From Ruegeria intermedia (GTDB lineage Bacteria; Pseudomonadota; Alphaproteobacteria; Rhodobacterales; Rhodobacteraceae), in the NCBI RefSeq assembly GCF_900129345.1, contig NZ_FQVK01000016.1, forward strand, positions 36,014 through 100,013: 64,000 nucleotides of DNA. Reading direction: 5' to 3'. Shown here piece after piece: positions 27,236-35,378 of the stretch. How positions within the stretch are numbered: the first letter of the stretch is position 1; every line of letters begins with the position of its first letter. The notes beneath the pieces are model-generated. The model worked only from the letters and a program-made list of their open reading frames with translations. It made no database searches and was not told the DNA's origin. The translations under genes were made by a program, and so were the position numbers.

Positions 27236-27817
27236 TCAGGCGGCCAGTTCGGCCACGGCTTTCTGCGCGTTGCTCAGCGCGGCTTCCGGATCCAGCGCCA
27301 TGCGGTCGGCGGCCACCACATCCACGTCGTGGATGCCGATGAAGCCCAGTACATGGCGGGCGTATCCGGTTGCAAAGTCGATCTCGGACCCCACCGCGGT
27401 ACCGCCCGAAGCGATGGCGAGGATGGCGCGTTTGCCCTCCAGCAGGCCCTTGGGGCCATTCTCGGTATACGAGAACGTCAGGCCCGCACGGGCGACCAGG
27501 TCGATCCAGGCCTTGAAGGCGGCCGGGACCGAGAAATTGTAGATCGGCAACCCGATCACCACCGTGTCGGCCTGCTGCAGTTCCCTGACCACCTCGTCCG
27601 ACAGGGCCAGCAGGTCACGCTGGGTGGCGTCGCGTTGATCGGCGGGGGTGAAGTTGGCGGTGATCCAGTCCTCGGTCAGCAGGGGCAGGGGGGTGGCCAG
27701 ATCGCGGCGGATGATGCGGCTGGCGCCCAGGTGCTGGACGATGCGGGCCGACAGGTCGCGGGTGGCCGAGCCGGTGCGGCGGGCCGAGGCGTCGATATGC
27801 AGGATGGTCTTTGTCAT
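27236..27817 (-). CDS. azoR: FMN-dependent NADH-azoreductase
   Basis: A 193-residue flavodoxin-like quinone/azo reductase. Typical are the opening TILHIDASARRTGS (FMN phosphate loop), VVIGLPIYNFSVPAAFKAWIDLVARAGLTFSYTENGPKGLL (flavin and quinone contacts) and the late FIGIHDVDVVAADRM. The start at 27817 is chosen because homology begins there. It is divergent from a LysR gene across a 121-base AT-richer gap, so that regulator may control it. The likely cell role is quinone detoxification. Confidence 0.9.
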   Translation of the reverse strand: MTKTILHIDASARRTGSATRDLSARIVQHLGASRIIRRDLATPLPLLTEDWITANFTPADQRDATQRDLLALSDEVVRELQQADTVVIGLPIYNFSVPAAFKAWIDLVARAGLTFSYTENGPKGLLEGKRAILAIASGGTAVGSEIDFATGYARHVLGFIGIHDVDVVAADRMALDPEAALSNAQKAVAELAA

Positions 27818-27938
27818 GGCATGGGTCCTTCTCAGGGTTCGGATTTTGCGTCTGAGCCCAATATGAGTATTGCGTGAGCGAACGAAACTGGGATAAATCA
27901 ACAGGCATTGTTGGAAATTGCACAGAATTGGTTTTGTC

Positions 27939-28817
27939 ATGGACAATTGGGACGAGGTCCGCACCGCCTATCAGGTTGCGCGCATGGGCACGGTCAGCGG
28001 CGCGGCCGAGGTTCTGGGGGTGCATCACGCCACGGTGATCCGCCATATCGACGCGATCGAGGCCCGGCTGAAGGTCAAGCTGTTCCAGCGCCACGCGCGC
28101 GGCTACACCCCGACCGAGGCGGGCGAGGATCTGCTGCGCGTGGCCCAGGCCACCGAGGATCAGTTCAACCAGCTGGTCGGGCGGCTGAAGGGGCGCGGAG
28201 ACGATGTCTCGGGCGAGCTGGTGGTGACCTCGCTGGTCTCGCTGGCGCCGCTGGTGGTGCCCACGCTCACCGCGTTCCAGCAGGACCATCCCGACCTGAT
28301 CGTGCGCTATTTGACCGGCGACCGCCTGTTCCGCCTGGAATACGGCGAGGCGCATGTGGCCATCCGGGCCGGTGCGGCCCCCGACCAGCCGGACAATGTG
28401 GTGCAGCCCTTCATGACGCAAGAGGTGGGGCTTTATGCCAGTCAGGATTACATCGCGCGGCGCGGCCTGCCCGCGGGCGTCGAGGATTTCGCCAACCACG
28501 CCTTCGTCGGGGCGGATGATGAAAACAGCCGCGCGCCCTTTTCACGCTGGCTGCGCGCCATTGTCCCGGCCGAGGCGATCACCTTCCGCTGTTCCAACAA
28601 CTTCACCGTGGCCGAGGCGGTACTGGCCGGGGCGGGGATCGGCTTCATGGCCCGGTGGGAGGCCGGCCGCCATCCGCAGTTGCAGGAGGTGATGGAGCCG
28701 CTGCCGGAATGGGCCGGCAACCTGTGGTTGGTGACCCATGTGGACCTGCACCGAACCAACAAGGTGCAGACCTTTCTTAAATTCCTCAAGGAGCAGGCCA
28801 AGGACTGGCTGCCATGA
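27939..28817 (+). CDS. LysR-family transcriptional regulator
   Basis: A 292-residue regulator. The N-terminal helix-turn-helix is AYQVARMGTVSGAAEVLGVHHATVIRHIDAIEARLKVKLFQR, and a periplasmic-binding-protein-like effector domain follows from about residue 90. The ATG at 27939 replaces a TTG seven codons upstream because LysR proteins start near this point. It diverges from azoR and overlaps the EamA transporter gene by 4 bases, so its targets are probably these two. The inducer cannot be read from the sequence. Confidence 0.88.
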   Translation: MDNWDEVRTAYQVARMGTVSGAAEVLGVHHATVIRHIDAIEARLKVKLFQRHARGYTPTEAGEDLLRVAQATEDQFNQLVGRLKGRGDDVSGELVVTSLVSLAPLVVPTLTAFQQDHPDLIVRYLTGDRLFRLEYGEAHVAIRAGAAPDQPDNVVQPFMTQEVGLYASQDYIARRGLPAGVEDFANHAFVGADDENSRAPFSRWLRAIVPAEAITFRCSNNFTVAEAVLAGAGIGFMARWEAGRHPQLQEVMEPLPEWAGNLWLVTHVDLHRTNKVQTFLKFLKEQAKDWLP

Positions 28818-29728
28818 GCCCGCAGGCGCGTGGCCATCTGGCCATGCTGGTGTTCTCGGCGCTGGTGGCGGGCAGTTTCTCGCTGGGTTCGATGATTGCC
28901 AACGAGATCGCGCCGGCGGCGTTGAACGCCGCGCGGTTCGCGATTGCCGGCGTGGTGATCGGCATCGCGGCGCTGATGACGACCGGCCTGCCGCGCAGCG
29001 CGGCGCGTGCGCCGTGGCGCTATCTGGTGCTGGGCGGGCTGTTCTCGGCCTATTTCGTGCTGATGTTCTACGGGCTGAAGACCGCGCCGCCGGTTAGCGC
29101 GGCGGCGGTGTTTACCCTGACGCCGATCCTGTCGGCGGTGGCGGGGTGGGTGTTGCTGCGCCAGATCACCACCCCGCACATGGCCCTTGCATTGAGCGTG
29201 GGCGCGGTTGGCGCGCTGTGGGTGGTGTTCCGCGCCGATTGGCTGGCCTTTCGCGCCTTCGAGATCGGGCAGGGCGAGATCATCTATTTCTGGGGCTGCG
29301 TGGCCCATGCGATCTATACGCCCATGGTGCGCAAGCTGAACCGGGGCGAGCCGCCGGTCGTGTTCACTTTCGGCACGTTGTTGGCCGGGTGCGCGGTGCT
29401 GACGGTGTTCGGCTGGTCCGACATCCGCGCGACCGACTGGGCCAACCTGCCGGCGATCGTCTGGATCGGCCTGCTCTATGTCGCCATCTGCGCCAGCGCG
29501 GCCACCTTCGTTCTGTTGCAATATGCCACGCTGCTGCTGCCTTCGGCCAAGGTCATGGCCTATACCTACCTGACGCCCAGCTGGGTGATCATCTGGCAGA
29601 TCGCGCTGGGCCAGCCGGCGCCGAACGTTTTGGTCCTGGTGGGGATCGGCTTGACGATCCTGGCCTTGGTCCTGCTGCTGAAGGGTGATGACCTGCGCAG
29701 CGCCGATCGTCAGCCCGTGCCGCGCTGA
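28814..29728 (+). CDS. EamA/DMT-family membrane transporter
   Basis: A 304-residue inner-membrane protein with about ten predicted helices arranged as two EamA repeats, the first reading AARFAIAGVVIG and ALKTAPP-like YGLKTAPPVSAAAVFTLTPILSAVAGW, the second around LYVAICASAATFVLLQYATLLLPSAKVMAYTYLTPSW. Such proteins export amino acids, nucleotides or other small metabolites. It is translationally coupled to the LysR gene, which should regulate it. Confidence 0.88.
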   Translation: MSPQARGHLAMLVFSALVAGSFSLGSMIANEIAPAALNAARFAIAGVVIGIAALMTTGLPRSAARAPWRYLVLGGLFSAYFVLMFYGLKTAPPVSAAAVFTLTPILSAVAGWVLLRQITTPHMALALSVGAVGALWVVFRADWLAFRAFEIGQGEIIYFWGCVAHAIYTPMVRKLNRGEPPVVFTFGTLLAGCAVLTVFGWSDIRATDWANLPAIVWIGLLYVAICASAATFVLLQYATLLLPSAKVMAYTYLTPSWVIIWQIALGQPAPNVLVLVGIGLTILALVLLLKGDDLRSADRQPVPR

Positions 29729-29804
29729 CGCCCGCCGGTTGAGGCAGATCAAGGGGCGGCCTGCACGGCCCGGCTAGGCTGCGCCAAGGACAAGGAGGAA
29801 CCCC

Positions 29805-30218
29805 ATGTTCAAGCACATCATGTTTCCCGTCGATCTGCACTTGCCGCCCGAAGGGCGCAAAGCCGCCGAGGTTGCGGCCCAGGTCGCCCGATGGCAGGGG
29901 GCGCGGATCACCATCGTTAGTGTCACCAGCAACCAGCCCGGAGACCCGACCCAGACCGAAAGCGCGATCCATGACCATCTGTCCGATCTGGCGGACGAGC
30001 TGTCCCAGGCCAGCGGCGTGCCGGTCGATTTCCTCAATATCCACTCGGTGGACGTGGCGGCCGAGGTCGATGGCGATCTGGCCCGCACCGCCGAAGAGAT
30101 CGGCGCCGACCTGATCGTCATCGGCACCCATGCGCCGCGGATCACCGATTTCATCCTGTCCAGCCATGCCGGATACCTGGCCAAACATGCCAGCATGTCG
30201 GTCTTCGTGGTGCGCTAG
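29805..30218 (+). CDS. Universal stress protein (UspA family)
   Basis: A 137-residue UspA protein starting MFKHIMFPVDLHLPPEGRK. The nucleotide loop IGTHAPRITDFILSSHAGYLAKHA departs from the ATP-binding consensus by having SSHAGYLAKHA where the other copy has GSTASRVVRHA. It has a good AAGGAGG site before the ATG and ends in a CTAG shared with the ArsR gene. It is not closely similar to the copy at 2592. Confidence 0.88.
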   Translation: MFKHIMFPVDLHLPPEGRKAAEVAAQVARWQGARITIVSVTSNQPGDPTQTESAIHDHLSDLADELSQASGVPVDFLNIHSVDVAAEVDGDLARTAEEIGADLIVIGTHAPRITDFILSSHAGYLAKHASMSVFVVR

Positions 30219-30550
30219 GCCTCGTCACCAGCGGACAGTTGGTTTTCCAGGAACCGCTCGAACGCGTCCAGATTGACCGGTTCGAACTGCCCGAACCCCT
30301 GCATCCAGACCGAGGCCGCGCGCAGCGCGTCGGGTTCCAGCTTGCACCATTTCACCCGGCCGCGCTTTTCCTGACTGATCAGCCCCGCGCGGGTCAGGAT
30401 CGTCAGGTGTTTCGAGATCGCCGCCAGCGACATCTCGAACGGCTCGGCCACGTCGGTGACGGCCATGTCATCCTCGAGCAGCATCGCCAGAATCGCGCGC
30501 CGCGTGGGGTCGGCCAAGGCCGCAAAGACGGTATCGAGGTCATCGGACAT
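30215..30550 (-). CDS. ArsR-family winged-helix regulator
   Basis: A 111-residue regulator: LADPTRRAILAMLLEDDMAVTDVAEPFEMSLAAISKHLTILTRAGLI is the standard ArsR helix-turn-helix, with EKRGRVKWCKLEPDAL forming the wing. No CxC metal site is present; the lone cysteine is in KWCKL. This is the type often paired with SRPBCC or membrane genes, but no such partner is adjacent. An in-frame ATG 13 codons upstream lies within an operator-like palindrome, so the start at 30550 is preferred. Confidence 0.82.
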   Translation of the reverse strand: MSDDLDTVFAALADPTRRAILAMLLEDDMAVTDVAEPFEMSLAAISKHLTILTRAGLISQEKRGRVKWCKLEPDALRAASVWMQGFGQFEPVNLDAFERFLENQLSAGDEA

Positions 30551-30581
30551 GACCCCGCTGAACCACAGCGGGAAAGCTTGG

Positions 30582-30597
30582 TCAACCATTTGGTTGA
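30582..30597. promoter_or_regulatory. Palindrome upstream of arsR, likely autoregulatory operator
   Basis: TCAACCA-TT-TGGTTGA is a perfect 7-bp inverted repeat with a 2-base spacer, 32 bases before the ArsR start codon. This is the size and form of operators for metal-free ArsR repressors containing AACCA/TGGTT half-sites. Confidence 0.7.
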
Positions 30598-30722
30598 ATA
30601 TGCGGATTCAGGGCTTTTCGGGCCAACGCGGACCCGACGCCCAGGCGGAACGACAGGCTGGGGCGAGAAAAACAGAAATAAAACAACGGCTTGATCTGCG
30701 GCAATTGGGGTCATCAAGGCCG

Positions 30723-30751
30723 TTGACTCTGCGCCGCGTGCCGCTTAGCAA
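30723..30751 (+). promoter_or_regulatory. Sigma-70 promoter of the atp F0 operon
   Basis: TTGACT is followed after exactly 17 bases by TAGCAA, ending about 30 bases before the GTG start of atpI. Confidence 0.55.
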
Positions 30752-30781
30752 CTGCGCCAAGACTGTGCGAGGAAACCGCCC

Positions 30782-31114
30782 GTGACCGATGACGACCCAA
30801 AGCAGCGCCTGACGCAGCTTGAGGCGCGGATCGAAGCGGCGAAAAAGGCCAAGCAACCGCAGGCCCGCGCAGACGCCGACATATCCGGGGGCGAATTGGC
30901 CTGGCGGATGGTCATCGAGATGGTATCCGGTCTTGGGATCGGATTTGGCATCGGGTACGGGCTGGACAGCCTGTTCGGGACGATCCCGATCTTCCTGGTG
31001 CTGTTTACATTGCTGGGTCTCGTCGCCGGGGTGAAGGTCATGCTCCGCAGCGCTCAGGAGGCCCAAGAGAAACAAGCGGCCGCGACAACGGCCGAGAAGG
31101 ACGAGAGGGACTGA
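30782..31114 (+). CDS. atpI: ATP synthase accessory protein AtpI
   Basis: A 110-residue protein: a charged N-terminus ([19 protein letters not shown]), then two membrane helices around [46 protein letters not shown]. AtpI helps assemble the c-ring and may pass magnesium. It begins with GTG; the stop lies 2 bases before the GTG of atpB. As first gene of the F0 operon it follows a good promoter. Confidence 0.9.
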   Translation: MTDDDPKQRLTQLEARIEAAKKAKQPQARADADISGGELAWRMVIEMVSGLGIGFGIGYGLDSLFGTIPIFLVLFTLLGLVAGVKVMLRSAQEAQEKQAAATTAEKDERD

Positions 31115-31116
31115 AC

Positions 31117-31905
31117 GTGGCAAGCGAGACCACCGCAGCACACGGCGCCGCAGGCGCAGAACACGCAGCAGAAGGCAGCAGCCTGGTGTTCCATCCCATG
31201 GACCAGTTCATCGTCAAGCCGCTGTTCGGCGGCGACACGATCGCCTGGTACACGCCCACCAACGTGACCCTGTGGCTGTTCTTTGCGGTTCTGGCCATCA
31301 TCGGCCTGCTGGTGCTGAGCACCTCGAAGCGCGCCATCGTGCCGACCCGCATGCAGTCGATCGCCGAGTTGGCCTACGGCTTCATCTACAAGATGCTGGA
31401 AGACATCTGCGGCAAGGAAGGCGTCAAGTTCTTCCCCTATGTCATGACCCTGTTCATGTTCATCGTCACCGCGAACTTCCTGGGCCTGATCCCGACCTCG
31501 TTCACCACGACATCGCATTTCGCGGTCACAATTCCGCTGGCGCTGGCGGTGTTCCTGACCGTGACCGTTCTGGGCTTTGTCAAGAACGGCGCCGGGTTCC
31601 TCAGCCTGTTCTGGGTGTCCAGCGCGCCGCTGGCGCTGCGCCCGATCCTGGCGATCATCGAGCTGATCTCGTACTTCGTGCGTCCGGTCAGCCACTCGAT
31701 CCGTCTTGCGGGCAACGTCATGGCGGGCCACGCCGTGATCAAGGTGTTCGCCGGATTCGCCGCGATCGCCGCGATCTCGCCCGTGTCGGTTCTGGCGATC
31801 ACCGCGATGTATGGCCTCGAGGTCCTGGTGGCCTTCATCCAGGCCTACGTTTTCACCATTCTGACCTGTGTTTACCTCAAGGACGCACTGCATCCGCATC
31901 ACTGA
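31117..31905 (+). CDS. atpB: ATP synthase F0 subunit a
   Basis: A 262-residue membrane subunit forming the proton half-channels. The essential arginine is in [18 protein letters not shown], and the C-terminal helix carries [24 protein letters not shown], with glutamate and glutamine of the exit channel. [10 protein letters not shown] opens the protein, where other species have the same motif. It starts with GTG. It sits between atpI and atpE in normal F0 order. Confidence 0.95.
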   Translation: MASETTAAHGAAGAEHAAEGSSLVFHPMDQFIVKPLFGGDTIAWYTPTNVTLWLFFAVLAIIGLLVLSTSKRAIVPTRMQSIAELAYGFIYKMLEDICGKEGVKFFPYVMTLFMFIVTANFLGLIPTSFTTTSHFAVTIPLALAVFLTVTVLGFVKNGAGFLSLFWVSSAPLALRPILAIIELISYFVRPVSHSIRLAGNVMAGHAVIKVFAGFAAIAAISPVSVLAITAMYGLEVLVAFIQAYVFTILTCVYLKDALHPHH

Positions 31906-31974
31906 TCGGGGCGTGATCCCGGCACAGGAACGATAACCCAAAATCGAAACTTCCAATTCGTAAGGAGATACATC

Positions 31975-32199
31975 ATGGAAGGCGATCTCGCACACATCGG
32001 CGCAGGCCTGGCAGCAATCGGTTCCGGCGCGGCCGCAATCGGGGTGGGCAACGTGGCAGGCAACTTCCTGGCCGGCGCTCTGCGCAACCCTTCGTCGGCT
32101 GCTTCGCAGACCGCAACCCTGTTCATCGGTATCGCATTCGCAGAAGCCCTGGGGATCTTCGCATTCCTGGTCTCGCTGCTGCTGATGTTCGCCGTGTAA
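31975..32199 (+). CDS. atpE: ATP synthase F0 subunit c
   Basis: A 74-residue hairpin protein forming the rotor ring. Two membrane helices flank the polar loop ALRNPSS. The proton-carrying acid is Glu57 in [10 protein letters not shown], and the first helix is rich in glycine and alanine ([10 protein letters not shown]). AAGGAG stands 7 bases before the ATG, suiting the high output this subunit needs. Confidence 0.96.
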   Translation: MEGDLAHIGAGLAAIGSGAAAIGVGNVAGNFLAGALRNPSSAASQTATLFIGIAFAEALGIFAFLVSLLLMFAV

Positions 32200-32285
32200 T
32201 CTGCGGAACCTGATCCTTACGCGCAGGTGGGCCCAAGCCATAGCGGCCCACCTGTTGTAAAGACAACGTTCCGACGGAGGACATC

Positions 32286-32837
32286 ATGGCGACAGAACCC
32301 ATAGCTGCAGAAGCAGTCGGCAAATGCGTCGATTCCCATGGCTCGGCCATCGGGATGCCGCAGCTCTGCTTCGATTGGTTCCCCAACCAGATCTTCTGGC
32401 TGGTCATTACGCTGGTCGTCATCTTTCTGGTCCTGTCCCGCGTGGCCCTGCCGCGCATCGCGGCGATCCTGGCCGAGCGTCAGGGGACCATTACAAATGA
32501 CCTGGCCGCGGCCGAAGACCTGAAGGCCAAAGCGGTCGAGGCCGAAGAGGCCTACAACAAGGCGCTGGCCGATGCCCGTGCCGAGGCGCAGCGGATCGCA
32601 GCCGAAGCGCGCGCCGAAATCCAGGCCGACCTGGATGACGCGATCGCCAAGGCGGATGCGGAAATCGCGGCCAAGGCGGCCGAGTCCGAAAAGGCGATTG
32701 CCGAGATCCGGGCCGGAGCGCTGGAAAGCATTCAAGTGGTTGCCAAGGACGTGGCGGCCGAGCTGGTCACCGCACTGGGCGGCAAGGCGGATGCCGATGC
32801 CATCGCAGGTGCCGTCGAAGCACAGCTGAAAGGATAA
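32286..32837 (+). CDS. atpG: ATP synthase F0 subunit b' (AtpF', AtpG)
   Basis: A 183-residue b-type stator subunit. About 30 residues precede a single membrane helix ([23 protein letters not shown]), followed by a long alanine- and charge-rich coiled coil. The N-terminal extension and position just before another b gene mark it as b', the divergent form found in photosynthetic bacteria and many alphaproteobacteria, which pairs with b. CGGAGG precedes the ATG. Confidence 0.92.
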   Translation: MATEPIAAEAVGKCVDSHGSAIGMPQLCFDWFPNQIFWLVITLVVIFLVLSRVALPRIAAILAERQGTITNDLAAAEDLKAKAVEAEEAYNKALADARAEAQRIAAEARAEIQADLDDAIAKADAEIAAKAAESEKAIAEIRAGALESIQVVAKDVAAELVTALGGKADADAIAGAVEAQLKG

Positions 32838-32842
32838 GTGAC

Positions 32843-33403
32843 ATGCGGAACATCCTTGCCCTTGTCCTGACCGCAGGCGCCGCCAGCCCGGCCTTTGCCG
32901 CAAGCGGCCCGTTCTTCTCGCTGGGCAACACCGATTTCGTGGTGTTGCTGGGCTTCATCGTCTTCATCGCGGTGCTGTTCTATTTCAAGGTGCCCGGCAT
33001 GATCGGCGGTGCGCTGGACAATCGCGCCCAGGGCATTCAGGCCGAACTGGACGAAGCCCGCGCCTTGCACGAAGAAGCGCGTGGCCTGCTGGCCTCGTAC
33101 GAGCGCAAGCAACGCGAGGTTCAGGCCCAGGCTGACGCCATCGTGGCCGCGGCCAAGGAAGACGCCGTTCTGGCGGCCGAACAGGCCAAGGCCGACCTTG
33201 AGAAGTCGATTGCCCGTCGTCTGGCGGCTGCTCAGGATCAGATCGCCTCGGCCGAGGCCGCAGCGGTCAGAGAGGTCCGGGATCAGGCCGTTGCCGCAGC
33301 CGTTGCCGCCGCGCAGTCGGTCCTGGCCAAGCAGATGACCGCGGCTCAGGCCAACAAACTGATCGACGAGGCCATCACGACCGTGGCGCAGAAACTGCAT
33401 TGA
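32843..33403 (+). CDS. atpF: ATP synthase F0 subunit b
   Basis: A 186-residue stator subunit. It opens with a signal-like segment ([19 protein letters not shown]), followed by the membrane helix [24 protein letters not shown] and then a coiled coil with [16 protein letters not shown]. Only 5 bases separate it from b'. It is the last gene of the operon and is followed by a strong terminator; the F1 genes must be elsewhere, as usual in this order. Confidence 0.93.
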   Translation: MRNILALVLTAGAASPAFAASGPFFSLGNTDFVVLLGFIVFIAVLFYFKVPGMIGGALDNRAQGIQAELDEARALHEEARGLLASYERKQREVQAQADAIVAAAKEDAVLAAEQAKADLEKSIARRLAAAQDQIASAEAAAVREVRDQAVAAAVAAAQSVLAKQMTAAQANKLIDEAITTVAQKLH

Positions 33404-33476
33404 TCCGCTGCAGGTAGCCGTGATCGGCAGCTGTTTGCCGACGCAATGCAGAGTTTCACGACGGTTGCACAAGGTT

Positions 33477-33511
33477 CGGTGAGGGCAGATTTTGCCCTTG
33501 CCGTTTTTTTT
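33477..33511 (+). terminator. Intrinsic terminator of the atp F0 operon
   Basis: CGGTGAGGGCA and TGCCCTTGCCG pair over 11 positions (two G-U) around a 5-base loop, and eight T follow at once. It is the clearest rho-independent terminator in the window. Confidence 0.93.
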
Positions 33512-33576
33512 GTCTATTCTGGACCGGAATAAATTTGATCGATTCACGGCTTCCCCAGCCAGGCCCATGGTAAGAT

Positions 33577-34437
33577 ATGACGCAGTTGCCCCGGATCAGC
33601 GTTGTGATCCCGAACCTCAATTGCGCCGAGTTTCTCGAGCGCACGATTCGCTCGGTCATAGATCAGAACTATCCCAACCTTGAACTGATCCTTTCCGATG
33701 GCGGCAGTACGGATGGGTCCCTTGAAATCGTCGAAAAGTATCGAAATTTCTTTTCTGCGGTTCTGTCCGAACCAGATGACGGACAAGCCCACGCAATAAA
33801 TCGGGGCTTTGCGGTGTCGACCGGAGAGGTGATGGGATGGATCAATTCGGACGATGTCCTGATGCCCGGTGGTCTGTCGCTTGTGGGCTCGATCTTTGCG
33901 CTCAATCCCTCGGTTGAGTGGCTGACCGGTCGGGTGACCTGTATCGACGAGGTCGATCAGGTCTTGAGCGTCCGCCGTCCGCGACCTGTGACGCACACGC
34001 GGTTCCTTGCGGCCGATTACCAATGGATACAGCAGGAATCGACCTTCTGGCGCCGCAGCCTGTGGGATGTTGCAGGCGGTGGGTTGAACCAGTCACTCCG
34101 CCTTGCCGTGGACGGCGAACTGTGGCTGAGGTTTTCCAGGCACGCGACGATGCTGTCCGTGCATAACCAAATTGGCGCGTTCAGGTTCCGCAGCGGACAA
34201 CGGTCAGAAGATATCGAAGCCTACCATGCGGAAATGCTCGAGGTGATCGATGCCGAGCGCGCGACGGTCGTGCCGCAGGATGATTTGGTGCGCCGTATCC
34301 TCGATGAACCGCTCAAGCTGCGGACCCGCAAGGAGGCAAACGCGACGTTTCCCGATCTGCGCAAACGCGACCCCGCGCCTTTTGCTCGGCCGCAGTTGTG
34401 GAAGCACAGGCTGCTGCGACGGTTGCACCGGATCTGA
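33577..34437 (+). CDS. Glycosyltransferase family 2
   Basis: A 286-residue GT-A transferase, probably cytoplasmic. PRISVVIPNLNCAEFLERTIRSVIDQNYPNLELILSDGGSTDGS is the nucleotide-sugar half, and MGWINSDDVLMPGG supplies the DxD-type motif (SDD). The acceptor domain includes WIQQESTFWRRSLWD, common in GT2 enzymes of polysaccharide clusters. It has no sugar-biosynthesis neighbours, and the first half is less GC-rich than the genes around it, so it may be a recent arrival. It ends 11 bases before the convergent GntR gene. Sugar and acceptor unknown. Confidence 0.85.
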   Translation: MTQLPRISVVIPNLNCAEFLERTIRSVIDQNYPNLELILSDGGSTDGSLEIVEKYRNFFSAVLSEPDDGQAHAINRGFAVSTGEVMGWINSDDVLMPGGLSLVGSIFALNPSVEWLTGRVTCIDEVDQVLSVRRPRPVTHTRFLAADYQWIQQESTFWRRSLWDVAGGGLNQSLRLAVDGELWLRFSRHATMLSVHNQIGAFRFRSGQRSEDIEAYHAEMLEVIDAERATVVPQDDLVRRILDEPLKLRTRKEANATFPDLRKRDPAPFARPQLWKHRLLRRLHRI

Positions 34438-34448
34438 TCCGAAGTCGC

Positions 34449-35219
34449 CTAACGCGTGCCGGTCTCGTGTTCCAGGCGCTGGCGCGCGATGCATTCGTTG
34501 CGCTGCGCCTTCTGCTGGTCCTGCATGCAGCGTTCGACGAAGCTCAGGTGCTGCTCCACCGCCTGCCGGGCCGCTTCGGGGTCGCGGGCCTGAAGGGCTG
34601 CGTTGATCGCCCTGTGCTGGTTCAGGATTGCGTCGCGCGTCGTGCGCTGGTGGAACATGATCTGACGGTTGTAGAACACGCCCTGCCGCAACAGATCGAA
34701 CATCGACCGCATCATGTGCAGCATCACCACGTTGTGGCTGGCCTCGATGATCGCCATGTGGAACTGCGCGTCCAGATGGGCCTCGTCATCGGCCGCGTTG
34801 CGGGCATGGGCGGCCTCCATCTTGTCGAAAATCGCCTGGATCACCTTCAGGTCGCTGTCCGAGCCCAGCCGCGCGGCGCGTTCGGCCGCCAGCCCTTCCA
34901 TGTCGCGCCGGAACGACAGGTAGTCGAACACGGCCTCGTCATGGCTGCTGAACAGTCGGATCAGCGCCGGCGAAAAGGCCGAGCCCAGAACCTCGGCCAC
35001 GTAGATGCCCGACCCGGCCTTGGCGGTCAGCAGGCCCTGTTCCTGCAGTTGCGAGATCGCCTCGCGCAGCGACGGGCGCGACACGCCCAGCCGATCGGCC
35101 AGTTCGCGCTCGGGCGGCAGGCGCTCACCGGGGCGCAGGATCCCGCGCAGGATCAGCAACTCGATCTGTTTGACCACGGCCAGGGACAGTTTCTCGGTCT
35201 GGACTTTCTGAAAGGGCAT
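34449..35219 (-). CDS. FadR-type GntR regulator
   Basis: A 256-residue regulator. The winged helix is LRPGERLPPERELADRLGVSRPSLREAISQLQEQGLLTAKAGSGIYV; the FCD effector domain follows, with metal-binding positions in DAQFHMAIIEASHNVVMLHMM and QHRAINAALQARDPEAARQAVEQHL. This is the subfamily of PdhR, LldR and GlcC, which sense small organic acids. It is divergent from an aminotransferase gene across 159 bases holding two matching palindromes, so it very likely controls that gene and itself. Confidence 0.9.
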   Translation of the reverse strand: MPFQKVQTEKLSLAVVKQIELLILRGILRPGERLPPERELADRLGVSRPSLREAISQLQEQGLLTAKAGSGIYVAEVLGSAFSPALIRLFSSHDEAVFDYLSFRRDMEGLAAERAARLGSDSDLKVIQAIFDKMEAAHARNAADDEAHLDAQFHMAIIEASHNVVMLHMMRSMFDLLRQGVFYNRQIMFHQRTTRDAILNQHRAINAALQARDPEAARQAVEQHLSFVERCMQDQQKAQRNECIARQRLEHETGTR

Positions 35220-35237
35220 CGGAGCATCGCTGAAAAT

Positions 35238-35256
35238 TGGTCAAATCATATGACCA
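35238..35256. promoter_or_regulatory. GntR-type operator palindrome
   Basis: TGGTCA-7 bases-TGACCA is a perfect 6-bp inverted repeat, 18 bases upstream of the GntR start. The form TGGT...ACCA is the classic FadR-subfamily site. Confidence 0.7.
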
Positions 35257-35309
35257 CACATGCCCGGCCCGCGCAAGAACGGGCCGCGATCACATTGGCT
35301 GAAATACTA

Positions 35310-35326
35310 GGTCAGCATTATTGACT
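35310..35326. promoter_or_regulatory. Second, weaker GntR-type half-palindrome
   Basis: GGTCA-7 bases-TGACT repeats the arms and spacing of the stronger operator with one mismatch at the edge, about 70 bases away and 52 bases before the aminotransferase ATG. Confidence 0.5.
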
Positions 35327-35378
35327 TTAAGCGCGGAGGTCATAGCGTCAGTCCGACCCAGCGGAGGAGGCTCGGCCC

